DNA of 56,846 nucleotides from Nitrosomonas sp. (GTDB lineage: Bacteria; Pseudomonadota; Gammaproteobacteria; Burkholderiales; Nitrosomonadaceae). Shown here piece after piece: positions 1 through 8,667 of the stretch. Position numbers and translations under genes: made by a program. A model generated the notes under the pieces. The model was not told the origin of the DNA. It searched no databases and saw only the letters and a program-made list of their open reading frames with translations. Positions within the stretch are counted from its first letter, which is position 1. Each line of letters begins with the position of its first letter. The stretch is from the NCBI RefSeq assembly GCF_024282095.1, contig NZ_JAMWZS010000015.1, forward strand, positions 1 to 56,846, written 5' to 3'.

Positions 1-127
1 TGGTATAGGAACCTCAATATTACGAGTTTGCCTCTTTCTATTAAATACTTATCTTCAATTGTCAACAGACCCTAGCCACCAACCCAGCAGCCAGAGCATT
101 CTCTAAAAATAGAAAAGCGCAATCGCC

Positions 128-508
128 ATGGATGTTTCAACAGAAAAACCGGACAAGCACCCCACGAAGAAAACTGTTCATGGGGAGTTACCGCCAAGCT
201 GGGTTCGTGTTGTCATCGTCTTGCTATTGCTCATTTCGTTACTTGTATCATCACTATCAATTCTCGCTCTGCTCTACCAAAGCGGTGATCTCTTAATTCT
301 AGCCAAGGAAAATGCCCGGGCAATGATTGGTATTCCATGGGCAGGAGGCGCAGCATTTATAGTCGTCCTAGTCTTGCGCACCTCTTTCGGGGAAATCGAC
401 TTTAAGTTTCTTGGAATGTCATTCGCAGGCGCATCAGGGCCTATTGTTATGTGGGTTTTATGTTTCTTGGTAGAAGTTTATGCTATCCAACTACTGTGGG
501 AAACATGA
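128..508 (+). CDS. Small hypothetical membrane protein
   Basis: A 126-residue protein I do not recognise. It has a charged, Lys/Pro-rich N-terminus of about 25 residues, then three hydrophobic stretches (roughly residues 26-50, 66-83 and 96-122) that look like membrane helices. The ATG at 128 is the first in-frame start. No good Shine-Dalgarno is visible upstream, so the start is uncertain. Its last codons run into the remnant of a hicA gene in another frame (from about 504), so the natural C-terminus may have been changed by that junction. No catalytic motif is visible. Confidence 0.5.
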   Translation: MDVSTEKPDKHPTKKTVHGELPPSWVRVVIVLLLLISLLVSSLSILALLYQSGDLLILAKENARAMIGIPWAGGAAFIVVLVLRTSFGEIDFKFLGMSFAGASGPIVMWVLCFLVEVYAIQLLWET

Positions 509-605
509 TAATTACAATTATGGGGTTACTGTTCCACACTCGGAGAAATATTTAGGTCCAGGTTTGATTCAGGCGATTCGTAAACAAGCCCATTCGGACA
601 ATTGA
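504..605 (+). pseudogene. hicA toxin remnant (3' end only)
   Basis: From about 504 to the TGA at 603-605 the plus strand encodes a stretch like the C-terminal half of a HicA mRNA-interferase toxin: the VTVPH strand followed by a GPGLIQAIRKQA helix. The N-terminal half, with the double-stranded-RNA-binding-like fold and catalytic His, is missing, and no start codon precedes the fragment. It is followed directly by a hicB-like start at 607, the usual hicA-hicB order. I infer a dead toxin gene. Confidence 0.55.
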
Positions 606-606
606 T

Positions 607-768
607 ATGAGAATACAGTACCCCATTTTGATCGAGAAAGGCACTAAAGGCAACGCGTGGGGAGTTATCGTTCCGGATCTGCCTGATTGTTTCTCGGCTG
701 CGGATGCAGCGGGCATGAACCGTTCCGCATTCCTGACTGAAGCGGCAATCAGAAAAATGTCCTCGTAA
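607..768 (+). pseudogene. hicB antitoxin remnant with internal deletion
   Basis: An open frame of 53 codons begins with a typical HicB N-terminus: YPILIEKG, then a GVIVPDLPDCFSA segment. It jumps straight to the C-terminal antitoxin helix NRSAFLTEAAIRKM. Full HicB proteins have about 50-80 residues between these parts, covering the rest of the partially degraded RNase H fold and the start of the RHH/HTH region. The frame stays open, so a short peptide could be made, but the domain cannot fold as HicB. Together with the hicA tail just upstream this is a decayed hicAB pair. An intact, different hicAB lies at 52593-53191. Confidence 0.6.
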
Positions 769-848
769 GCCGCGCTCTTTGTTAGATTTCCGGACTGAAC
801 GAAGAGATGCTCAACAGTTAGGTGGACTAGTTCAGGTTTTCATCCAAT

Positions 849-3227
849 TTACTTAATACACACCATCCGCACCTGATGAATATCGGTAATTCCCTGTAGC
901 ACCTTCTCGATGCCGTCCTGCTTCAGCGTGCGCATCCCATCGCCCAGCGCTGTCACCAGCATTTCCGCCACGCGCGCACGCTCCTGGACATTCTTTTTCA
1001 ATGCATCACTGGCCGTCATCAGTTCATGCAATCCCACCCGGCCGGAGAAACCGGTACCGGTACAATCATCACAACCGACCGGCTTGCACAAGGTAATTTC
1101 ACCTTTGTCATTACCGTATTGTTTAACCCAATCGTCGTGGATTGCCTTACGCGCTGCTTCCGGATCCGCTTTAAACCGATCAATATGATTCAGTTCTTCG
1201 CAATATTCCATTAATAATGCCTTGATCTCACGTTCACTGGCTACATACGATTGCTTACATTTACACAAGCGTTTCGCCAGCCGTTGCGCCAGAACGCCCA
1301 GTAGCGCATCAGAAAAATTAAAGGGATCCATTCCCATATCCAGCAAACGAATCACGGACTCCGGCGCGCTGTTGGTATGTAATGTGGCAAAAACCAGATG
1401 CCCGGTTAACGAAGCTTCGATACCGATACTGGTGGTTTCCTTGTCGCGCATCTCGCCGACCATGATGATGTCCGGATCTGCGCGCAAGAAAGACCGCATG
1501 ATCACGGGAAAGGTCAAACCTGCCTTGACATTGATTTGCACCTGACGTAATCCCTTTTGTGTGATCTCAACCGGATCTTCCGCAGTCCAGATTTTGGTTT
1601 CAGGGCGATTAAGATGCTTCAAAATGGAATGCAGCGTGGTTGTTTTACCCGAACCCGTAGGACCACACACAAAAAACAAGCCATAGGGCTTACTGATGAT
1701 TTTTTTCAGCTCTTCCAGGTTGCGGGCGGTAAAACCCATTTTATCCAACGGGATGGGTTCTCCAGCCGACAGAATACGCATGACAACATCTTCCATGCCA
1801 CCCGCAGAAGGAATGGTGGCAACACGCAGCTCAATATCCAAGGGGGAAAATTTTCTAAACTTAATCTTGCCGTCCTGCGGTCTGCGTTTCTCGGAAATAT
1901 CCAAATCACACATGATCTTGATCCGCGTCACCAGTGGATTGCGATAACTGGCTGGAATCTCGATGTAGGGCATTAATGAACCATCCTTACGGAAGCGAAT
2001 TTTGGTTTTCTCTTTTCCTGTATAAGGCTCTACATGGATATCCGACACGCCCATCTTGTAAGCATCCACAATGATTTTATTGACGAGCTTGACCAGTTCA
2101 TTATCCGAAGCTGCTGAAGATTCTTCTCTTTCGCTGGTGATTTCCTCAGCCGTCTCTCCTTCAAGATTAAACAGCATTTCGGTAATATTACCCGTAGCAA
2201 TCTCATCCTGGCTGCCACCATAGAATTGTTCAATGGTTGCACCAAATTCACGCTTGGTGGTAACCACATAGATAATCTTGTGTTTGGGAAAAATCGTGCT
2301 CGCAATGCGCTGAGATTTAATCCACTCAGGATCCAGCGTTAAAACCACCAGGCCATCTTTCGTTTCATCAATGGGCATCCAGGCATTACTTTCCACATAA
2401 TCCTTTTTTAAATTCTTAAGCAGATCCATCGGTTTGATCCGATCTTTCTTAAAAGGCTCATAACGAGTATCAAAAAATGCAGAAAGCGCTTTACCGATGA
2501 GTGGCAAACCAATCTGCAGCTCGTCTACCAGTACATCTTCCAGGTCACATCCTTTCTTGCGCGCAGAACGCGTGGCCAATTCAAGTTCAGCTGCGGAAAT
2601 CACCGCATCGAAAATCAGATAATCATATTTTGACTTGGGTACTTGAGCGGATTTTGAACGTTGTTTAAATACCGTTGTTGCAAGCACCCGGCAGATTTCA
2701 ACCACACCGTCAACAGCGATTGCTGTAAATGGCTGCCCGCCTTTATGATTGATAACCTGAACCACGCCCATTAATTCTTGGGTATCCTCACTCAGAACCG
2801 GTGCAACGAGCATTTGTTTGGTACGATAACCGGTACGCTTTTCCGCTTCATATGAAAAAGTAATCAATGTATTGATCTTCTTCAATTCACTTTTGTTGTA
2901 AACATCCTCAATATTGACAACTTCCTTCTTCAAACTCACGTAACCTGTAATCGTACTTTCAAGCACCGGCAATTTCAAATCTTGAATCGAGTCGAATCCT
3001 GTTTTAACCCGGGTGGTCAGGAATGCTTGATCCTCACTCAGGGTATAAATAATCAGCCGGTCTGCATTGAACAAAACACACAGATCCTTGCTCACTTCCA
3101 GCATGATCTCATCCATATCACTGGCAGCATGTATCTTACTGATAGCTGATTGTAGATTTCCGGAAAAACTCGCTTCACTGTTATCCGTAGCATCGTTTCG
3201 CATCAGTGTTGTAGTGGTTGTATTCAT
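849..3227 (-). CDS. GAF-domain GspE/PilB-type secretion ATPase
   Basis: About 792 residues from the ATG at 3227. That start has a GGAGA box 9 bases upstream; a longer frame to 3320 would overlap the preceding gene and adds no family sequence. Order: GAF domain (about 20-185), a T2SSE_N/MshEN-like region (about 200-340), then the hexameric assembly ATPase with Walker A GPTGSGKT (about 522-529), the acidic DPDIIMVGE Walker B box (about 584-592) and an HTNSA His-box region. A C-terminal four-Cys zinc site is built from CKC and a later CxxC-like cluster (GCDDCTGTGF). This family powers type II secretion or type IV pilus assembly. No pilin, platform or secretin gene is nearby, and an N-terminal GAF domain is unusual, so the machine it serves is unknown. 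It is the last gene of a minus-strand run, 22 bp after the phosphodiesterase gene. Confidence 0.85.
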   Translation of the reverse strand: MNTTTTTLMRNDATDNSEASFSGNLQSAISKIHAASDMDEIMLEVSKDLCVLFNADRLIIYTLSEDQAFLTTRVKTGFDSIQDLKLPVLESTITGYVSLKKEVVNIEDVYNKSELKKINTLITFSYEAEKRTGYRTKQMLVAPVLSEDTQELMGVVQVINHKGGQPFTAIAVDGVVEICRVLATTVFKQRSKSAQVPKSKYDYLIFDAVISAAELELATRSARKKGCDLEDVLVDELQIGLPLIGKALSAFFDTRYEPFKKDRIKPMDLLKNLKKDYVESNAWMPIDETKDGLVVLTLDPEWIKSQRIASTIFPKHKIIYVVTTKREFGATIEQFYGGSQDEIATGNITEMLFNLEGETAEEITSEREESSAASDNELVKLVNKIIVDAYKMGVSDIHVEPYTGKEKTKIRFRKDGSLMPYIEIPASYRNPLVTRIKIMCDLDISEKRRPQDGKIKFRKFSPLDIELRVATIPSAGGMEDVVMRILSAGEPIPLDKMGFTARNLEELKKIISKPYGLFFVCGPTGSGKTTTLHSILKHLNRPETKIWTAEDPVEITQKGLRQVQINVKAGLTFPVIMRSFLRADPDIIMVGEMRDKETTSIGIEASLTGHLVFATLHTNSAPESVIRLLDMGMDPFNFSDALLGVLAQRLAKRLCKCKQSYVASEREIKALLMEYCEELNHIDRFKADPEAARKAIHDDWVKQYGNDKGEITLCKPVGCDDCTGTGFSGRVGLHELMTASDALKKNVQERARVAEMLVTALGDGMRTLKQDGIEKVLQGITDIHQVRMVCIK

Positions 3228-3249
3228 GACATCAATTCTCCAGAATTCC

Positions 3250-4014
3250 CTAAAACTCAAATAACTGATTTTTCTCAAGCTTACGCGGATTAAATTTCGC
3301 CATACACTGCTGTATTTCATTCATGGTTATTTCAGCTTCACCCGGCTTCAAGTGAGAGATAAATATTTCAGCATTTCGTTCGAGCTTCTCCAATTCCTCT
3401 GCCAGCAAACTGGGACAAAAATGCTTGGATCTAATGGCAATCTCTCTTTTCTGATTGCAAAAAGCCGATTCAACGATGAGATACTTTAAATTCTCAATCT
3501 TATTGACGACAACCCATAACGCATCATTGGTTGTCGTATCCCCGGTAAATACAAGACTGGCTCGGCCTGAATCCAACTGATAACCGACCGCTGGAACAGC
3601 ATGATTTGCGGGCAATGGCGTAATTCTGCGTTCCTTCAGACTGATGGTATTATCCAGTGATAAGGCTTCATAGCGCATATACGGTGAGCAATCATTAGGA
3701 ATTTTTGTAAAATCCGGCCATAGATGCCAATTAAATAAATGCTTTCGCAAACTATCCAATGTCGCTTGCGTCGCATGGATCGTGATGGGTTTGGCTCGTA
3801 TAGAACCAACCGTATCAACCAGAAAAGGAATACAAGCCACATGATCCAAATGTGCATGCGTGACAAAAACATGATCAATTTTGATCATTTCATCCATACT
3901 CAGCGTGCTCACGCCAGTTCCCGCATCGATTAAAACATCATCATCCAGCAACATGGCACTGGTCTGCGCACCGTCCCCTATCCCGCCGTCACATCCCAAG
4001 ATTCTGAGCTTCAA
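3250..4014 (-). CDS. Metallo-beta-lactamase phosphodiesterase (class II cAMP PDE-like)
   Basis: A 254-residue MBL-fold protein with the HxHxDH metal motif (H53, H55, D57, H58), a later FTGDTTTND aspartate and an ISHLKPGE histidine. The sequence around HAHLDHV resembles class II 3',5'-cyclic-nucleotide phosphodiesterases, so hydrolysis of a cyclic nucleotide is likely; the exact substrate is inferred. The start is TTG at 4014: a GAGG box lies about 8 bases upstream and the family N-terminus (KLRILGCDGG) begins there, while the first internal ATG would remove the first strand. It sits between uspA (23 bp gap) and the GAF-ATPase (22 bp gap), so the three are probably cotranscribed. Confidence 0.8.
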   Translation of the reverse strand: MKLRILGCDGGIGDGAQTSAMLLDDDVLIDAGTGVSTLSMDEMIKIDHVFVTHAHLDHVACIPFLVDTVGSIRAKPITIHATQATLDSLRKHLFNWHLWPDFTKIPNDCSPYMRYEALSLDNTISLKERRITPLPANHAVPAVGYQLDSGRASLVFTGDTTTNDALWVVVNKIENLKYLIVESAFCNQKREIAIRSKHFCPSLLAEELEKLERNAEIFISHLKPGEAEITMNEIQQCMAKFNPRKLEKNQLFEF

Positions 4015-4037
4015 TCTATTGGCCTCAGAAAAATAGC

Positions 4038-4463
4038 TTACTTAACCAATAAAACCGGAATATTTGATAACTGCATGACTTTACTAGTCACCGATCCCAG
4101 TAGCAGGCCTTGTATATTCCCTTTTCCACGTGGCCCCATGACAATCTGATCATAGTGCTTCTCGGCAGCAAAGCGGACAATCATTTCAGCCGGATCGCCG
4201 ACAGTAATATGATACTGGTAGGCAATTCCAGCTTGAGTAAGTAAATCGCGGGCATTCTGAAGACTTTTCAACCCTTCTTCCTGATGATATTGTTTGATAT
4301 CCGCCTGATTGATAAATAATGACACATTGCCATCCAGTGGGTGCTGAACACTCAGCAAGTGAAGCTCCGGTTTTTCCTTATACCAATCCAGCAACTGAAT
4401 GAAGTCAGTCACTGCTTGACTGGAATTATCGGAACCATCGACAGGTAGTAAGATTTTTAACAT
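4038..4463 (-). CDS. Universal stress protein UspA family
   Basis: 141 residues from the ATG at 4463, with a GAGAG element about 8 bases upstream; a TTG two codons earlier is less likely. It shows the single Usp fold: N-terminal MLKILLPVDGS strand-loop and the C-terminal ATP-binding signature GPRGKGNIQGLLLGSVTSKV, which follows the GxxGxxxxxxGSVT pattern of nucleotide-binding members. It is probably a cytoplasmic dimer that binds ATP under stress. It follows the TerC gene by 38 bp and precedes the phosphodiesterase by 23 bp. Confidence 0.9.
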   Translation of the reverse strand: MLKILLPVDGSDNSSQAVTDFIQLLDWYKEKPELHLLSVQHPLDGNVSLFINQADIKQYHQEEGLKSLQNARDLLTQAGIAYQYHITVGDPAEMIVRFAAEKHYDQIVMGPRGKGNIQGLLLGSVTSKVMQLSNIPVLLVK

Positions 4464-4501
4464 GATCAATCTCTCAGTTTCATATATCGATAAGCAAACA
4501 A

Positions 4502-5224
4502 TTACTGTTTGGGAGCTGTGTCGTCGACCAGATCAATCACTGGCTTGACTTTAACTTGTTGCCGGGCAGCTAATACTTTGCCCGCAGTAATTACAATTAA
4601 TGCAGCAGCAACCGGTGCAATCCAATGCAAATACTTCGCTTGTGTACTGACCCATTCTTTGGTAACCACATCAGTCACCACCATGTCACCGGCAATCCAT
4701 CCTAGCAAACCGGCACCAATGACAATCGTTACCGGATAACGATCCATGATTTTCATCACCAATTGACTACCCCATACAATGATGGGCACACTGATCACCA
4801 AACCAAAAATCACCAGACCGATATCGTCCTTGGCGGCACCGGCAATGGCAATCACATTGTCCAGGCTCATCACGGCATCAGCCACAATAATGGTTTTGAT
4901 AGCGCCTACCAAAGTTGTACTGGCATCAACCTCGTGTGCGCCTTCCGGTTCAGGTTGCAGTAATTTGACGCCAATCCATATCAGTAAGGCCGCACCGACA
5001 ATCTTTAAGTAAGGCACCGCCAACAGACTTAATGCAAAAAAGATCAGTACCACACGTAACGTAATGGCGCCGAAAACGCCCCAGAAAATTCCCAGCTTGC
5101 GTTGCTGTTCAGGCAACCGCCGACAGGCAAGCGCGATCACCACTGCATTATCTCCACCCAGCACAATATCAATCGCAATGATTTGCAGGACAGCAATCCA
5201 GAATTGCGGACTATCAAAACCCAT
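4502..5224 (-). CDS. TerC/YjbE family integral membrane protein
   Basis: 240 residues with about seven hydrophobic segments and the two family signatures: an early IDIVLGGDNAVVIALA helix and a second VADAVMSLDNVIAIAG helix, each with intramembrane acidic and Asn residues. TerC proteins are linked to tellurite resistance and, more generally, to metal handling (Mn2+ export in characterised members). The ion handled here cannot be read from the sequence. A short charged tail follows the last helix. It lies 67 bp after the patatin gene and 38 bp before uspA on the same strand. Confidence 0.88.
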   Translation of the reverse strand: MGFDSPQFWIAVLQIIAIDIVLGGDNAVVIALACRRLPEQQRKLGIFWGVFGAITLRVVLIFFALSLLAVPYLKIVGAALLIWIGVKLLQPEPEGAHEVDASTTLVGAIKTIIVADAVMSLDNVIAIAGAAKDDIGLVIFGLVISVPIIVWGSQLVMKIMDRYPVTIVIGAGLLGWIAGDMVVTDVVTKEWVSTQAKYLHWIAPVAAALIVITAGKVLAARQQVKVKPVIDLVDDTAPKQ

Positions 5225-5291
5225 TTAATTTTTTCCTAACAAAAATACAATCCAATCAAAAGAAACATCACCTTAGTTTCAATAATACTTA

Positions 5292-6434
5292 CTACGTTCC
5301 AGTCTCAACCCCTATGAACTTCAGCAGTTCATCTTTTTGCTGCAATGTATCGTTATAACCCAATTCTATTAAATCCCGGCAAAAAGGCGCCTCAAATAAC
5401 ACATAACTTAATAAGGTCGACCCATTAGGTCCCATTGCACCGATCGCACGATAGAGATAACGCATGATCCACGGTAAGGTATACGCATATTTTTGTGCAA
5501 TTTCGTTAATACCCTCGCTGGGCGCTATCATCATTGCTTCAACGGGACGCAGCGATATATTTTTTTCCTTAATCAGCTCGCGGGGAATCAGTTTAATTGT
5601 TTCGTTAATGCGCAATAACCGCTCCAGATCAACATCCAGGCTATCGACAAATATACTGTTCAGTGCATGACCGGCAATCTGCGCAAAAGGCGGATAACTC
5701 GTAGCGCTGACACGTTTGGGTTCATCCGTGACCGGTTTACGTACACCAATAATCAGCACCTTATCGGCTCCCAGATGAAGCGCCGGGCTAATCGGCGCTA
5801 ACTGGCGCATTGATCCATCGCCAAAGAATTCGCGATTCAATTTCACGGCGGGAAAAATAAAGGGTATCGAGGAAGACGCCATCAAATGCTCCGCGCCAAT
5901 ATCCACGGGAATACCTAATCGTTGCGCTCTTTTCCACGGCAATACTTCTCTTGCTGCCTGATAAAAAGTCACCGATTGCCCCGAGGTATAACCCCATGCG
6001 GTCAACCCCAATGCATGCAATGCGCCTGAACGAATAGCATATTGAATAGAACGAAACGAAAAGCGACTTTTCAGTAGTGCTGCTAAGGGTGCGTTATCCA
6101 GTAAAGAAATCGCATTATGCTGACCATATTCAGTCGATACTAATGACAATAGACAGCGTAAAGTATTATGCATCACGCCTACAAAGTCTGATCGATAAAT
6201 CTGGTCTACATGGAAATTTGACCAAACAGCTTCGAGTTGCTGCACGCCTTCTGCAAAATTATTCGCTGAAACCGCAATGCTGGCTGCGTTAATGGCGCCC
6301 GCTGAGGTTCCACAAATCACGGGAAAGGGATTGCGTGTCTTATCGGGCAATAATTCAGCAATCGCCCGCAATACACCTACTTGGTAAGCTGCTCGCGCCC
6401 CACCACCGGTTAGAACCAGCCCAACCTTCGGCAT
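5292..6434 (-). CDS. Patatin-like phospholipase
   Basis: About 380 residues from the ATG at 6434, where the family start (MPKVGLVLTGGGAR) begins. It has the glycine-rich oxyanion loop GGGARAAYQVG, the nucleophile elbow GTSAG and the DGS aspartate of the Ser-Asp dyad, so it should be an acyl hydrolase acting on lipids. An alternative GTG start at 6461 would add 9 residues and overlap the upstream stop codon by 8 bases, which could allow translational coupling. Neither start has a strong ribosome-binding site. The C-terminal third carries no domain I can name. It lies in the minus-strand run with the TerC gene. Confidence 0.85.
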   Translation of the reverse strand: MPKVGLVLTGGGARAAYQVGVLRAIAELLPDKTRNPFPVICGTSAGAINAASIAVSANNFAEGVQQLEAVWSNFHVDQIYRSDFVGVMHNTLRCLLSLVSTEYGQHNAISLLDNAPLAALLKSRFSFRSIQYAIRSGALHALGLTAWGYTSGQSVTFYQAAREVLPWKRAQRLGIPVDIGAEHLMASSSIPFIFPAVKLNREFFGDGSMRQLAPISPALHLGADKVLIIGVRKPVTDEPKRVSATSYPPFAQIAGHALNSIFVDSLDVDLERLLRINETIKLIPRELIKEKNISLRPVEAMMIAPSEGINEIAQKYAYTLPWIMRYLYRAIGAMGPNGSTLLSYVLFEAPFCRDLIELGYNDTLQQKDELLKFIGVETGT

Positions 6435-6453
6435 GGCTATTGTTGTATGCTGC

Positions 6454-6717
6454 TCATACACGGATACGGACTAAGAATTCTGCTTGCACTTTCTCCAACG
6501 CATCCCGCAAGGTTTCTTCAGGTAAACTATTCAAAGAGCTTGATAGCATCTTTGCCGCCTGACAGGCGGAATTCGGCAATACCGTGCTGTCCAGATTGGC
6601 AACAAAAACCGCGGCAGCTCCTGCAGCATTCAATAAACTTTGGCGCTCATTCATTAATATTTCCACTTCTTCTCTTAACATGAAAATCTCTTGTTCTTTC
6701 AGTATAGTATTAGGCAT
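6454..6717 (-). CDS. Hypothetical protein upstream of patatin gene
   Basis: An 87-residue soluble protein I do not recognise. It begins at an ATG with a GAGA element about 8 bases upstream. The first 30 residues are strongly charged and probably helical (an EREEVEILMNERQ-like pattern), followed by an Ala-rich stretch and a second amphipathic helix. There is one Cys and no signal peptide. Its stop lies 19 bp before the patatin ATG, or overlaps the alternative GTG start, so the two are probably coupled. It is the first gene of the minus-strand run. Confidence 0.6.
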   Translation of the reverse strand: MPNTILKEQEIFMLREEVEILMNERQSLLNAAGAAAVFVANLDSTVLPNSACQAAKMLSSSLNSLPEETLRDALEKVQAEFLVRIRV

Positions 6718-6865
6718 ATGATGATCTCTTATGACATCGAAACAGTGTGCAACTTGTCAAGCACTATATCAGAACTATAATTCATTTAAGTTTTGAACTC
6801 TGTGCTGTTTGCCACCTTTTTCTATCATTTCCAGAAGCAACCAACCATTCAACCACACTATCTAT

Positions 6866-7831
6866 ATGATGAACAATCACTTATATACTACACTATATCC
6901 GGAAATCGCACCTTATCGGCAAGGATCACTCCCCCTGGACAAGCTACATACCATGTACTGGGAAGAATCGGGCAATCCTTCCGGCATACCCGTGGTATTT
7001 CTTCACGGCGGCCCTGGCGCTGGCGCAACACCAGCGCATCGGCGCCTCTTTGATCCGGCATATTATCGCATTGTCATTTACGATCAAAGAGGCGCGGGGC
7101 GCTCAACGCCACTGGGTGAAATACGCGATAATACAACGCCTCATTTGATCAATGACTTGGAAGTACTGCGGCAACATTTGGCAATTGAGCGATGGCTGGT
7201 ATTTGGCGGTTCCTGGGGTAGCACACTGGCCCTTGCCTATGGCGAAGCACATCCTGAACGCTGTTTGGGTTTTATTCTGCGCGGAATTTTTCTTTGTCGC
7301 ACAGAAGAGATTGACTGGTTTCTGTATGGATTACGCAATTTGTTCCCGGAAGCCTGGCGCGAATTTGTCGCGCCACTATCAGCCACAGAACGCAATGACA
7401 TTCTTGCCGCTTACTACCAGCGCTTAATACATCCTGATCCGGCCATCCACATACCCGCCGCACGTACCTGGAGCACTTATGAAGGCTCCTGCTCGACACT
7501 ATTGCCGAATCCAGCCACGGTCAGCTATTTTGCCGGTGACACTGTCGCACTGGGACTTGCGCGCATGGAAGCCCATTACTTCAGTCACCATATTTTCTTA
7601 CCGGAAAATTCATTACTGGATAACGTACACAAACTGCACAGCATTCCCGCCACCATCGTGCAAGGCCGCTATGATGCGGTTTGTCCGATCATCAGTGCCG
7701 ACGACTTACATCGTGCGTGGCCGCAGGCTGAATATATCATCATTGACGATGCAGGTCATTCCGTCTGGGAACCCGGCATACAAGCTGCGCTGCTCAAAGC
7801 CACTGATCAATTCAAAACACGTAGTGACTGA
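6866..7831 (+). CDS. pip: Proline iminopeptidase
   Basis: 321 residues from the ATG at 6866 (a second ATG follows at 6869). A longer frame from a TTG at 6809 is not supported by the family, whose members start near YPEIAPYRQG. This is an alpha/beta-hydrolase with the HGGPGAG oxyanion loop, nucleophile elbow GGSWGS, catalytic Asp in GRYDAVCP and His in DAGHSVWE. It removes N-terminal proline from peptides in the cytoplasm (family S33). It is convergent with cysH, and a small inverted-repeat element fills the whole gap. Confidence 0.93.
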   Translation: MMNNHLYTTLYPEIAPYRQGSLPLDKLHTMYWEESGNPSGIPVVFLHGGPGAGATPAHRRLFDPAYYRIVIYDQRGAGRSTPLGEIRDNTTPHLINDLEVLRQHLAIERWLVFGGSWGSTLALAYGEAHPERCLGFILRGIFLCRTEEIDWFLYGLRNLFPEAWREFVAPLSATERNDILAAYYQRLIHPDPAIHIPAARTWSTYEGSCSTLLPNPATVSYFAGDTVALGLARMEAHYFSHHIFLPENSLLDNVHKLHSIPATIVQGRYDAVCPIISADDLHRAWPQAEYIIIDDAGHSVWEPGIQAALLKATDQFKTRSD

Positions 7832-7839
7832 CAGATCGG

Positions 7840-7959
7840 GGCAGTGATGCAAGACTAAAGAACAGGCGAAGAAATGCAGTTTATGCGTAATAAAGAGAGC
7901 ACTCTTAGCCTGTTTTAGCACCGTAGCGGCAACGCAGATAGTTTTTCAACTGCCTGCTA
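7840..7959 (-). repeat. Small inverted-repeat element, family A, copy 1
   Basis: A roughly 120-bp intergenic segment with close relatives at 37415-37506 and 41128-41273. The best conserved part, on this strand, is TAGCAGGC, then a GTTGAAAAAC-like stretch, then ATCTGCGTTGC. It fills the gap between pip and cysH. The TAG at its edge (7957-7959) is the stop codon of cysH. The far end of this copy is more degenerate than in copy 3. Confidence 0.7.
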
Positions 7960-8667
7960 GAGATGCAAGCCGCACTCGGTTTTAGGTTTTCCCATCCAGC
8001 GGCCGCTGCGGCCTTCGCCTTTCACCGTACAATGCGTGCATCCAATGGAAGAATAGCCACCTTCCACTAACGGATGAAATGGCAGATCATGCTCACGAAT
8101 ATACGCGTCACGCTCTTCACGCGTCACATCAATCATCGGGTTAAACTTAATAATCCCACGACGCTCCTCAAAAATATCCAGGCCCGCACGGTGGTCTGTC
8201 TGCCAGTTCATCAGGCTTGATACCCAAATATCGTAATTGGGTTTGATCGCTTCCAGCGGATTGATCTTGTTAATGGTGCAGCAAAAATCCGGATCCGTTT
8301 CATACAGCTTTTCTTTTTCACTATATTGATGCTGGTAATCATCCGCCTTCAGATCTTCAACTCTCAGATGGTAGAGCTTGATCAGATAATCGCGATACAT
8401 CAGGGTTTCCGGAAAATGAAACCCGGTATTAATAAAAAAAATAATCTGTTCCGGCCGGATGCGGGAAATAATGTGCAAAAAATACGCAGAGGTTGCCGCA
8501 AAGGAGGACGTCACCATGATTTTTTCAGGCTTGAAATCGGTGTAAAGCTTATGCAAACGCACTTCAAAATTGAGTGGCCGGTAACGCTCATTCAATTCAC
8601 TGATAGCTTGCGCGCTTAAACCTGCAGTGTTACTGGGACTTTGAACTACGGATGCTACTTCGGACAT
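7957..8667 (-). CDS. cysH: Assimilatory adenylylsulfate (APS) reductase
   Basis: 236 residues of the PAPS/APS reductase family, which reduces activated sulfate to sulfite in cysteine synthesis. The PP-loop-like region (VTSSFAATSA) lies near residue 52. Cysteines C129-C130 and C210/C213 fit the CC...CxxC [4Fe-4S] site of APS-using enzymes, and C232 in the terminal ECGLHL is the catalytic cysteine. The iron-sulfur cysteines argue for APS rather than PAPS as substrate. No other sulfate-assimilation gene is adjacent. Its TAG stop is the terminal triplet of the repeat element that follows it. Confidence 0.9.
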   Translation of the reverse strand: MSEVASVVQSPSNTAGLSAQAISELNERYRPLNFEVRLHKLYTDFKPEKIMVTSSFAATSAYFLHIISRIRPEQIIFFINTGFHFPETLMYRDYLIKLYHLRVEDLKADDYQHQYSEKEKLYETDPDFCCTINKINPLEAIKPNYDIWVSSLMNWQTDHRAGLDIFEERRGIIKFNPMIDVTREERDAYIREHDLPFHPLVEGGYSSIGCTHCTVKGEGRSGRWMGKPKTECGLHL

